Source: SKIA01 sp047602905 (lineage in GTDB: Archaea > Nanobdellota > Nanobdellia > Woesearchaeales > SKIA01). From it: a stretch of 23,402 nt of DNA. The translations under genes and the position numbers were made by a program. Numbering within the stretch: position 1 is the stretch's first letter; each line of letters starts with the position of its first letter. Under the pieces are notes generated by a model. It was not told the DNA's origin. It worked only from the letters and a program-made list of their open reading frames with translations, and did not search any database. Of this stretch, positions 14,432 through 19,606 are shown in pieces. The stretch covers positions 1 to 23,402 of the forward strand of contig JBLKOP010000012.1 of assembly GCA_047602905.1 (NCBI GenBank), written 5' to 3'.

Positions 14432-15751
14432 CGTAATACGATCTCCTTCTCGCAAATTATGGATTTGCTCACGACTCAGACCCGTTTCTCGAGCAAGAGA
14501 GATATAACTCTCAGTCATACTAGGAATACCGTGGTTAGGAATAACGTTATCAGCATTAATCGTCTTCATCATCCAACGAATATCCTCGCGAGAAGCGTGC
14601 CCAGAAACGTGCACTTTATCAAAGATACGCACCTGTTTTTGCTTGAGTTTACGCAACAAATCATTTCTGTTCGCAATAATATGACTTACCGGAATAGCTG
14701 AGGAGCTAAGAATAACCACGTCATCAGGCTTAAACTTAAACGGAAGCTTATCCTCAACAAGCTTAGTAAGAGCAGCTTTAGGCTCGCCCATATGACCAGT
14801 ACAGACCATTAAGAACTTGGAGAGATCCTTATTTTTCTTCATGAAATTACGAATCTCTGCTCCGTACTTAAGAATGCGTACGTGCTTAGGAATACTAAGA
14901 ATATTTGCAAGCTTAGCCGCTTCTAAATACTTAGCCATGCTACGACCCATAAAAACAACGTCTCGACCCATCGCTTTTCCAATCTGCATGATACTGTTTA
15001 GACGAGCTATATGACTACTAAACGTACTCACAAACACCGTTCGGTTATCAAAACCCCCCTCTAAGAGGACTTCTTCAAGCATCTTACGAGCAACACTCTC
15101 ACTAGGCGTTTGTGCCTCAGAAGGAGCGTACAAACACTCTGCGATGTGCGCTATAACTTTCTTCTTTCCTATTTCTTGTAGACGAGCAAAGTTTGGTGGT
15201 TTACCAAGCGTTGGATGCCTATCGATTTTGTAATCGTTATCCGTAACAATCGCTCCATACGGTGTGTGCAGCACAACAACAGACGTGTCTACAGTGCTGT
15301 GCGTGTTACGAACAAACTCCACAGTTATGTCGTTATTAATTGTTACTTTGTCTTTTACTTTGATAAGCTTGTTTGGGATATCAAATTTTTTGTCATCAAT
15401 AAGCTGCTTAAGCAACTCAATAGTAAATGGTGTTCCATAAATTGGGCAGTCAAACAAGTGTGCTAGGTACGGAACTGCTCCTACGTGATCTAGGTGTGCG
15501 TGCGTGAGGATAATTCCTTTCACGTCATTTTTCCAGTCTTTAATTGATGTCCAGTCAGGAATAGCTCCTGCTTTTCTAAGTGCACTTACGCTTTTCAGCG
15601 TGAGATCTTCTGCTACATCATCCGTGTATGAGATGTAATGATCAAGGTGCAGTCCTAAGTCAATAATTACTGCTGTGTCATTTACTTTGATGCCTGTTGA
15701 TTGTCTTCCTACTTCGTTAAATCCGCCTATTGCGGTGAGTTCTACTGTCAT
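14420..15751 (-). CDS. RNase J-type beta-CASP metallo-beta-lactamase ribonuclease
   Basis: A 443-residue ribonuclease of the archaeal RNase J group, expected to degrade RNA exonucleolytically from the 5' end and possibly endonucleolytically. The zinc motif THAHLDH is at 83-89, the third motif NTHSTVDTS at 149-157, and the metal-bridging aspartate in IVTDNDYKID. Beta-CASP landmarks are STFSSHIARL, CTGHMGEP, SGHASREDI and IPNHGIPSM. Length is normal for archaeal members, which lack the bacterial C-terminal extension. Its ATG overlaps the stop codon of the upstream ribbon-helix-helix gene as ATGA, so the two are translationally coupled. Third-position usage on the coding strand changes from A/C-rich in the 5' third to T/G-rich after about 15.25 kb. 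Confidence 0.93.
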   Translation of the reverse strand: MTVELTAIGGFNEVGRQSTGIKVNDTAVIIDLGLHLDHYISYTDDVAEDLTLKSVSALRKAGAIPDWTSIKDWKNDVKGIILTHAHLDHVGAVPYLAHLFDCPIYGTPFTIELLKQLIDDKKFDIPNKLIKVKDKVTINNDITVEFVRNTHSTVDTSVVVLHTPYGAIVTDNDYKIDRHPTLGKPPNFARLQEIGKKKVIAHIAECLYAPSEAQTPSESVARKMLEEVLLEGGFDNRTVFVSTFSSHIARLNSIMQIGKAMGRDVVFMGRSMAKYLEAAKLANILSIPKHVRILKYGAEIRNFMKKNKDLSKFLMVCTGHMGEPKAALTKLVEDKLPFKFKPDDVVILSSSAIPVSHIIANRNDLLRKLKQKQVRIFDKVHVSGHASREDIRWMMKTINADNVIPNHGIPSMTESYISLARETGLSREQIHNLREGDRITLVK

Positions 15752-16005
15752 TGTCCAAATCGTTTCTCTAATTCATGGAAAACACTACTATTATTTGAAA
15801 GCCACTGTTTTCTTACGTAATCTTCTTTGTTGTTTCGAAAGAACTTTCTCATTTCTTGCTCAAAACGTTGGTGCTCAAGGGTTTTGAGCTTGTCACGTAT
15901 TGCTTCACGAATAAATTCTGTTCGTGTACTGAATCCGTACTCTTCAAGGTACTGGTCCATCTCGTTTAGGATGGGATCAGCCATTTTTAGCGATATTGTT
16001 TTCAC
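15748..16005 (-). CDS. Ribbon-helix-helix DNA-binding protein coupled to RNase J
   Basis: An 85-residue protein whose first 45 residues form a typical CopG/MetJ-like ribbon-helix-helix: strand TISLKMADPILNEMDQYLEE, then the FSTRTEFIREAIRDKL helices. The remaining 40 residues are charged and helical (EQEMRKFFRNNKEDYVRK...). It should bind DNA as a dimer and could autoregulate. The start is GTG at 16005, supported by a TTTAAA box centred about 26.5 nt upstream; an ATG at residue 8 is an alternative. The stop overlaps the RNase J start by four bases. It stands directly beside the 16.0-17.2 kb repeat array. It could be a regulator of the RNase J operon, an antitoxin-like protein, or a repeat-binding protein; none of these is shown. 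Confidence 0.85.
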   Translation of the reverse strand: MKTISLKMADPILNEMDQYLEEYGFSTRTEFIREAIRDKLKTLEHQRFEQEMRKFFRNNKEDYVRKQWLSNNSSVFHELEKRFGQ

Positions 16006-16028
16006 AGTATACGTATTATTTAGTATTA

Positions 16029-16034
16029 TTTAAA
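16029..16034 (-). promoter_or_regulatory. TATA-like box of the RHH-RNase J operon
   Basis: TTTAAA is centred 26.5 nt upstream of GTG 16005, implying a leaderless mRNA starting with GTG. An inverted repeat (16046-16098) lies just upstream and could be an operator. Confidence 0.55.
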
Positions 16035-16045
16035 GCTGTTTTTTT

Positions 16046-16098
16046 CGAAAATCTTTCAGTTAATCCGGAAAACTTTCGGTTTTTATAGAAGATTTTCG
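16046..16098. repeat. Inverted repeat CGAAAATCTT upstream of the RHH gene
   Basis: CGAAAATCTT at 16046-16055 is repeated as its perfect reverse complement at 16089-16098. Between the arms is AATCCGGAAAA, which also occurs at about 16730-16741 in the same relative order after CGAAAATCTT. It lies just upstream of the RHH gene TATA box. Confidence 0.75.
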
Positions 16099-16114
16099 GT
16101 GTTTTGTAATACAT

Positions 16115-16245
16115 AGTACCAAACATTAAAGATTCGCACTCTTCAGAAGCTCTACAAGCAATATAGCAAAAATGCGTATGCAAATAACAAACAGTACCAA
16201 ACATTAAAGATTCGCACTCTTCAGAGCTTCTACAGGTAATTTAGC
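16115..16245 (+). repeat. Repeat pair 1 of the array
   Basis: Two 53-bp copies, 16115-16167 and 16193-16245, share AGTACCAAACATTAAAG and GATTCGCACTCTTCAG. They differ in a 9-bp centre: AGAAGCTCT in the first and AGAGCTTCT in the second, which are reverse complements. AATTATTTTCTATATAG follows 24 bp after the second copy. Confidence 0.85.
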
Positions 16246-16396
16246 AAAGACATGAAAAAGAGCAAAAATAATTATTTTCTATATAGTAATAAGTATTTAA
16301 ATGCAAAAAAAGAGAAAAAAGGCTCAAAAAAGGCATACAAAGACCACATACGAGGCAAAAAAAGAGAAAAACACAATAATTACGTACAAAACAAAC

Positions 16397-16526
16397 AGTA
16401 CCAAACATTAAAGATTCACACTCTTCAGAAGCTCTACAATCATTTTAGACTTTTTATTTGTAAAAACAAGCAAAATACTAAACAGTAAAGATTCGCACTC
16501 TTCAGAAGCTCTACAAGCAATATAGC
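16397..16526 (+). repeat. Repeat pair 2 of the array
   Basis: Two 53-bp copies, 16397-16449 and 16474-16526; both carry the AGAAGCTCT centre. The first matches AGTACCAAACATTAAAG exactly; the second matches copy 1 of pair 1 from GATTCGCACTC to AATATAGC. AATTATTTTCTATATAG follows the second copy by 23 bp. Confidence 0.85.
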
Positions 16527-16664
16527 GTTTTTTGTGATTTACTAAAAAAAATTATTTTCTATATAGCACATATTTTATTTAGACAAGAAAATATTCCATC
16601 AAAGAAAAAAACGCAAAATACAAAGCAAAAACACTAAATTCCCTCATAAAACGTAAGTGGTAAA

Positions 16665-16792
16665 AGTCGTTAAGATTAAAGATTCGCACTCTTCAGAGCT
16701 TCTAAAGCACTCTCCGAAAATCTTACGAAAAATCCGGAAAATATTGGAAAAGCATTCTGTGTACTCTGTAGACGTTCTAAAGCTATTTTAGA
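16665..16792 (+). repeat. Repeat pair 3 of the array
   Basis: The copy at 16665-16717 keeps ATTAAAGATTCGCACTCTTCAG in two adjoining blocks and has the AGAGCTTCT centre. The second, at 16740-16792, is degenerate but keeps TACTCT, TTCTAAAGC and the 75-bp spacing. Confidence 0.7.
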
Positions 16793-16795
16793 AAA
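16713..16795 (+). repeat. 83-bp direct repeat, copy 1
   Basis: The block starts TCCGAAAATCTTACGAAAAA, continues through ATATTGGAAAAGCATTCTG and TGTACTCTG, and recurs 378 bp downstream at 17091-17173 with few changes in its first 57 bp. Confidence 0.85.
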
Positions 16796-17042
16796 ATATT
16801 TTTTGCTTAAATGCAGAATTCTTGCTTTATACACGCCACAAATGCTTTTTAAGAAGTTTTTTATGCGTGTTTCAGGTATTTTTCGTGTTTTTCAAGCGAT
16901 ATTACAAACAAAACCCTTCACCAATGTACTTTGATCAAGCAAATAACGCGTTAAAACGAGACATAGAATGCAGAGTAATCAGTCTTAACAAATATATTTA
17001 CTGCCGTAACACAAGTGTAGCAGTTTTTTAGATGTATCAAAC

Positions 17043-17170
17043 AGTACTAAGAATAATGTTTTCTTACTCTAGAAGCCTTCTGAGTATTTTTCCGAAAATC
17101 TTACGAAAAAATCGAAAAATATTGGAAAAGCATTCTGTGTACTCTGCAGCCTCTCTAAAGACAATATACG
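17043..17170 (+). repeat. Repeat pair 4 of the array, degenerate
   Basis: Degenerate copies at 17043-17095 and 17118-17170 keep TACTCT at 17065 and 17140, again 75 bp apart. The whole unit lies 378 bp from pair 3. Confidence 0.6.
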
Positions 17171-17173
17171 AAA
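17091..17173 (+). repeat. 83-bp direct repeat, copy 2
   Basis: Second copy of the block at 16713-16795. TCCGAAAATCTTACGAAAAA and ATATTGGAAAAGCATTCTG are identical; the region between differs by a small indel and the 3' part has diverged. Confidence 0.85.
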
Positions 17174-17246
17174 AGTAAGACTAGCTAAAACGCTTGAAAC
17201 CCCTGTAAACATTGTTTTTATCGTGTATAAAGCAATATAGTTCAGT

Positions 17247-17254
17247 AAAAAAAA
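17247..17254 (-). terminator. Poly-T terminator of tRNA-Leu
   Basis: Eight T on the minus strand directly follow the tRNA 3' end (after ACC), a typical archaeal terminator. Confidence 0.65.
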
Positions 17255-17256
17255 GG

Positions 17257-17373
17257 TGAGGGGAGAGGGATTCGAACCCCCGAAAACCTACGTTACGGGA
17301 TTTCTCCAGTAGAATGCCTCCGCACTCATCACGTATTTGAGTCCCGCCCCTTTGACCGCTCGGGAATCCCCTC
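17257..17373 (-). tRNA. tRNA-Leu(CAA) with a 34-nt intron
   Basis: A type II tRNA is encoded on the minus strand. The acceptor stem pairs GAGGGGA (17373-17367) with TCCCCTC (17264-17258), discriminator A is at 17257. The D stem is CCC/GGG. The anticodon stem CGGGA (17346-17342) pairs with TCCCG (17300-17296) only if an insert is removed: loop CTCAAA followed by A at 17301, giving anticodon CAA (17339-17337). The intron is therefore 17335-17302, at the canonical archaeal position 37/38. It contains its own hairpin, GAGTGC with GCATTC around a GGAG loop. The variable arm is TAACGTAGGTTTTC, and the T arm has TTCGAAT. CCA is not fully encoded (ACC then T-run). A TATA-like box lies at 17396-17400. 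Confidence 0.93.
17302..17335 (-). other. tRNA-Leu(CAA) intron
   Basis: These 34 bases follow anticodon-loop position 37 and must be removed for the anticodon stem to pair. Boundaries may shift by one or two bases; they depend on a relaxed bulge-helix-bulge in which CTC of the exon can pair with GAG near the 3' junction. Confidence 0.8.
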
Positions 17374-17380
17374 AATAACC

Positions 17381-17388
17381 AAAAAAAA
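17381..17388 (-). terminator. Poly-T terminator after the coiled-coil operon
   Basis: Eight T on the minus strand lie 7 bases after the stop codon of the HhH protein gene and just upstream of the tRNA 5' end. Confidence 0.5.
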
Positions 17389-17395
17389 GAACTGC

Positions 17396-17400
17396 TTATA
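17396..17400 (-). promoter_or_regulatory. TATA box of tRNA-Leu, overlapping a stop codon
   Basis: The minus strand reads CTATAAG; its TATAA is centred 25 nt upstream of the tRNA 5' end. The TAA at 17398-17396 is also the stop codon of the HhH protein gene. Confidence 0.5.
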
Positions 17401-17965
17401 GGTTATTAAGTTTACTTTCTATCTCAGAGAGTTTTTGCTCCAATAAATCTAGTTCTGAGAGTGCTTTAGGTTTATTAGAAGAAGGCTGAGTAAGTTCTTG
17501 TTTTGCTTGCGCAATAAGCTTTTTTGCAGTTGCTTGAGGGATACCTGCTTTCGTAACTGTCTTCACAGATGCACCTGCTAAATCCTTTACAGAATGGATT
17601 TCTTGCTGCGCAAGTTTCTGCACCCTTGCAGGGCCTAGGCCTTTGATTTTTGTGAGCTCAGAATCGCTCTGAGGACGTTCTACAGGCTTTGGCTTCTCAG
17701 GCTCTGGCTGCTTAGTAACAACTTTTTGTGTAAGTTTAGGTGCTTGTTTTCGTTCAGGAAGCTGCTTTTGTAGCTGCACAAGTGAATCGTTCATACGCCC
17801 AACACTCGTTTTTAGCTGAGCAAGCTTATCCTTTCGTTGTGTACGCAACTCACCAAGACGCTTTTTTTGTTGTAAAACAGTAATTGTGTACTTCGCACTC
17901 TCTAAAAGATTCTTTCTCAGAACAGTTGGTTGCCTAACCCCAACAACATAATCCACTTTACTCAT
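17396..17965 (-). CDS. Coiled-coil protein with helix-hairpin-helix domain
   Basis: A 189-residue protein, last of a three-gene operon. Residues 5-70 form a coiled-coil module beginning DYVVGVRQPTVLRKNLLES that resembles modules in the two upstream gene products. A Pro/Lys/Glu-rich linker (about 72-102) leads to a double helix-hairpin-helix domain at 103-158 with LTKIKGLGPARVQKLAQ and KAGIPQATAKKLI, a fold that binds DNA backbone non-specifically. The C-terminus (168-189) is another short leucine-rich helix. It overlaps the upstream gene by 8 bases, so translation is coupled. ATG 17965 is preferred over one at 17986 because it begins the conserved module. It may link a coiled-coil assembly to DNA, which is inference. 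I know of no named family for the whole protein. Confidence 0.82.
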   Translation of the reverse strand: MSKVDYVVGVRQPTVLRKNLLESAKYTITVLQQKKRLGELRTQRKDKLAQLKTSVGRMNDSLVQLQKQLPERKQAPKLTQKVVTKQPEPEKPKPVERPQSDSELTKIKGLGPARVQKLAQQEIHSVKDLAGASVKTVTKAGIPQATAKKLIAQAKQELTQPSSNKPKALSELDLLEQKLSEIESKLNNL

Positions 17966-18173
17966 GCTCAAAGGCCTCCTGAACAAACGCTACGCGCTGA
18001 TGAATATGCTGCACGCTTTGCTGAATAAGATGTAACTGCTTGTTCTCCTCAGTCTGTATGTTGTATAAGTCCTCAAGAACGTCACGCGTTTGTGCAAGCT
18101 CTTGCTTAACTGCGTGAATAGCTGCAAGTACTTGTTGCTTGTTCTTAACTTGTACGTATAGTGGAGCGCTCAT
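17958..18173 (-). CDS. Small coiled-coil protein, single-module
   Basis: A 71-residue protein that consists almost entirely of the module shared by this operon: APLYVQVKNKQQVLAAIHA followed by a continuous heptad-like helix ending in HQRVAFVQEAFEHE. It has no membrane segment, signal or catalytic motif. It starts 5 bases after the upstream stop codon and its own stop overlaps the HhH gene by 8 bases, so the three genes are tightly coupled and the products probably associate. It aligns by eye with the last 70 residues of the proline-rich protein upstream, in the order P-x-L-Y-[IV]-x-V followed by helices. No function is known to me. Confidence 0.78.
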   Translation of the reverse strand: MSAPLYVQVKNKQQVLAAIHAVKQELAQTRDVLEDLYNIQTEENKQLHLIQQSVQHIHQRVAFVQEAFEHE

Positions 18174-18178
18174 AATCT

Positions 18179-18883
18179 TTAGCTGAATAAGTCCTCGTCT
18201 ATTCTGATTAAATCTTCTTGGATGTCCTCTAAGCTCTGAATAAACGCTGCGAAGTTCTCATCTTCTTTATCTCGCTCAGAAAGAATGTTCTGCATATCTT
18301 TTTCTGCTTGAGAAACCTGCTTTTTTAGATCAGAGACTTGTTGCTGAATATTATTGTATTTCTCAACAGAGATGTACAGCTCAGGAGGAGCAACCTTTAC
18401 TTCTGGCTGAGAAGATCGTTCTTCTTCTTGTTCTCCTGGAAGCACAAAGTCATCTACCGCAAAGTTCTTGACAGCATCATCACCAACAGGAGCAGAAGAA
18501 GGTTTCTGTGCTTTAATTGGTGGAACATCACTAAACGCTTCTCGAAGTTGTTCTCGAGAAATCCCTTTCTCAGGTTTTTTTTCTTCTGGCGAAGAAGATT
18601 CTGTAAACTCAGGAAGAGAAGGAGATTTCTGAGGAGGTTCTTGAATGTTCTTAGCAAGTTCTGCCTCTTTTTTAGGAGGTTCTGGCTTCTCTTCTTGCGC
18701 AGAAGGCATAGGAGGAAGTCTACTTGGTAAATCACTAATATCTTTTTTTACTTCTTCAGAAGGAGGAGGCGTTGGTACGTCACTACTTTGTTCATCCTCA
18801 GGTGCTCCAGGCATTGGAGGGGGAGGAGGAAGATCGGTTTTTTTTTCTGTGTGTTTTAATCCTATTTTTTCTAAGAAGCTCAT
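18179..18883 (-). CDS. Proline-rich protein with C-terminal coiled-coil module
   Basis: A 234-residue protein, first gene of the operon. The N-terminus is a short helix (MSFLEKIGLKH); residues 15-160 are low complexity, rich in Pro, Glu, Ser and Lys, with several PPPPP/PPMP stretches and probably disordered; residues 167-234 are the shared module, starting APPELYISVEKYNNIQQQV and continuing as a coiled coil. A VDDFVLPGE motif at about 143-151 might be a short linear interaction motif. GAGGTGAG at 18887-18894 is a strong Shine-Dalgarno sequence for ATG 18883. It is probably a scaffold that connects the coiled-coil partners to another protein, which is inference. Long antisense open frames here are shadows of the biased codons. 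Confidence 0.8.
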   Translation of the reverse strand: MSFLEKIGLKHTEKKTDLPPPPPMPGAPEDEQSSDVPTPPPSEEVKKDISDLPSRLPPMPSAQEEKPEPPKKEAELAKNIQEPPQKSPSLPEFTESSSPEEKKPEKGISREQLREAFSDVPPIKAQKPSSAPVGDDAVKNFAVDDFVLPGEQEEERSSQPEVKVAPPELYISVEKYNNIQQQVSDLKKQVSQAEKDMQNILSERDKEDENFAAFIQSLEDIQEDLIRIDEDLFS

Positions 18884-18921
18884 GAGCTCACCTCTCTTTA
18901 CACATCATTGGCAGTCAGGAG

Positions 18922-18929
18922 TATTTAAA
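18922..18929 (-). promoter_or_regulatory. TATA-like box of the coiled-coil operon
   Basis: TTTAAATA on the minus strand predicts a start of transcription near 18899, giving a leader of about 16 nt that contains the GAGGTGAG Shine-Dalgarno sequence (18887-18894). This unit is therefore leadered, unlike most others here. Confidence 0.55.
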
Positions 18930-18955
18930 CGTTTTCCTCGCTGCGAGCAGATACG

Positions 18956-18962
18956 TTTATAA
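18956..18962 (+). promoter_or_regulatory. TATA box of the scpB operon
   Basis: TTTATAA is centred at 18959, 27 nt before ATG 18986. An in-frame ATG at 18965 would lie only 3 bases from the box, so the start at 18986 is strongly favoured. Confidence 0.7.
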
Positions 18963-18985
18963 CTATGCAGTTAGTGGGTACGTAC

Positions 18986-19606
18986 ATGGCTTTATCTGAA
19001 AAAGAAATCCGCTTACAAATTGAAGAAGAGAAAAAAATTCACGTACTCATAACCTTTGAAATGGTAGGTAAGCCTCGCAAGCACGTAGAAGAAACGCTAC
19101 AAACCTACACGAAGAAACTTCAAGAAGACCCTAACGTCGTCTTAATTAACAGCGACATAGCAGAAGCTGCTGAGCTAGAGGAGGAAAAAGGATTCTTTAG
19201 CGCGTTTTCAGAAGTAGAAATGCTACTTCCTAACATGGAATCCTTAACAAGTATTTGCGTAAACTTAATGCCTGCTTCTATAGAAATCCTTGGTCCAGAC
19301 AGCTTCACATTTGAAGCGCGAGAAATAATGAACTGGGAGAACGACTTACTTGCTCGCCTACACGAAATCTCTCAGACGCTACGAGCAGAAAGACAAAAAA
19401 CTACGTACCTTGTAAAAAACATGCACGCACTCATTCATAACACCATCTCTGTTGTACTCGCAGGAGGAGCAAGAGACTTAGAAGACCTAAGCCGCCTTAC
19501 AGGAGTTCCTAGTGAGCGCTTAGAAAAAGACCTTGCTGCGATGAAAGAAAAAGGCGTTGTGACTGAAGACGAGGGAGTATGGCAGCTGAAACCACAAAAA
19601 ACGTAG
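18986..19606 (+). CDS. Ferredoxin-like/winged-helix protein overlapping scpB
   Basis: A 206-residue protein encoded upstream of scpB, where scpA is often found. Residues 14-115 have an alternating pattern of strands and helices compatible with a ferredoxin-like fold: IHVLITFEMVGKPRKHVEETL, VVLINSDIAEA, FSEVEMLLPN, MESLTSICVNLMP and ASIEILGPDSF. A helical middle follows, and residues 155-203 form a winged helix (LEDLSRLTGVPSERLEKDL, KEKGVVTEDEGVW). It does not match ScpA in its N-terminal half, so it should not be called kleisin. The overlap of 28 bases with scpB suggests it works with ScpB. I do not recognise a named family. ATG 18986 was chosen from the TATA position. Confidence 0.8.
   Translation: MALSEKEIRLQIEEEKKIHVLITFEMVGKPRKHVEETLQTYTKKLQEDPNVVLINSDIAEAAELEEEKGFFSAFSEVEMLLPNMESLTSICVNLMPASIEILGPDSFTFEAREIMNWENDLLARLHEISQTLRAERQKTTYLVKNMHALIHNTISVVLAGGARDLEDLSRLTGVPSERLEKDLAAMKEKGVVTEDEGVWQLKPQKT

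Larger units (their letters stand above)
16046..17173. repeat. Intergenic paired-repeat array (16006-17256 gap)
   Basis: The 1.25-kb gap between the RHH gene and tRNA-Leu contains no convincing gene; it is AT-rich and filled with related repeats. A 53-bp element with the core CACTCTTCAG occurs eight times, all in the same orientation, the last three degenerate. Core positions are 16137, 16215, 16419, 16496, 16687, 16762, 17065 and 17140. They form four pairs with internal spacings of 78, 77, 75 and 75 bp; corresponding members of successive pairs are 282/281, 268/266 and 378/378 bp apart. The first two units also share AATTATTTTCTATATAG (16270-16286 and 16550-16566), and the last two share an approximately 83-bp block. 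Spacing and lack of constant unique spacers do not fit CRISPR. The role is unknown. Confidence 0.85.

Noticed and set aside
16252..16488. Open frame of 78 codons rich in Lys/Asn on the plus strand
   Set aside because: It runs through two copies of the intergenic repeat and has a composition expected of random AT-rich sequence; no start signal or domain.
16115..16717. Possible CRISPR array in the repeat-rich gap
   Set aside because: Repeats are 53 bp and degenerate, spacings alternate between about 24 bp and 130-200 bp between copies, intervening sequences are themselves related, and no cas genes are present.
16822..17031. Open frame of 69 codons in the repeat region
   Set aside because: No promoter, no Shine-Dalgarno sequence, no domain-like pattern; lies among degenerate repeats.
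17181..17375. Open frame on the minus strand covering tRNA-Leu
   Set aside because: The tRNA with its intron explains the sequence; the frame is incidental.
18338..18962. Long plus-strand open frames opposite the proline-rich coiled-coil gene
   Set aside because: They are low-complexity antisense shadows of Pro/Glu/Lys codons; the minus-strand frame has promoter, Shine-Dalgarno and operon context.
18965..18985. Upstream ATG as start of the scpB-operon protein
   Set aside because: It lies only 3 bases from the TATA box, so it would be outside the transcript.
18986..19606. Calling the gene before scpB scpA
   Set aside because: The position and C-terminal winged helix fit, but the N-terminal half lacks the kleisin helical pattern and looks alpha/beta.
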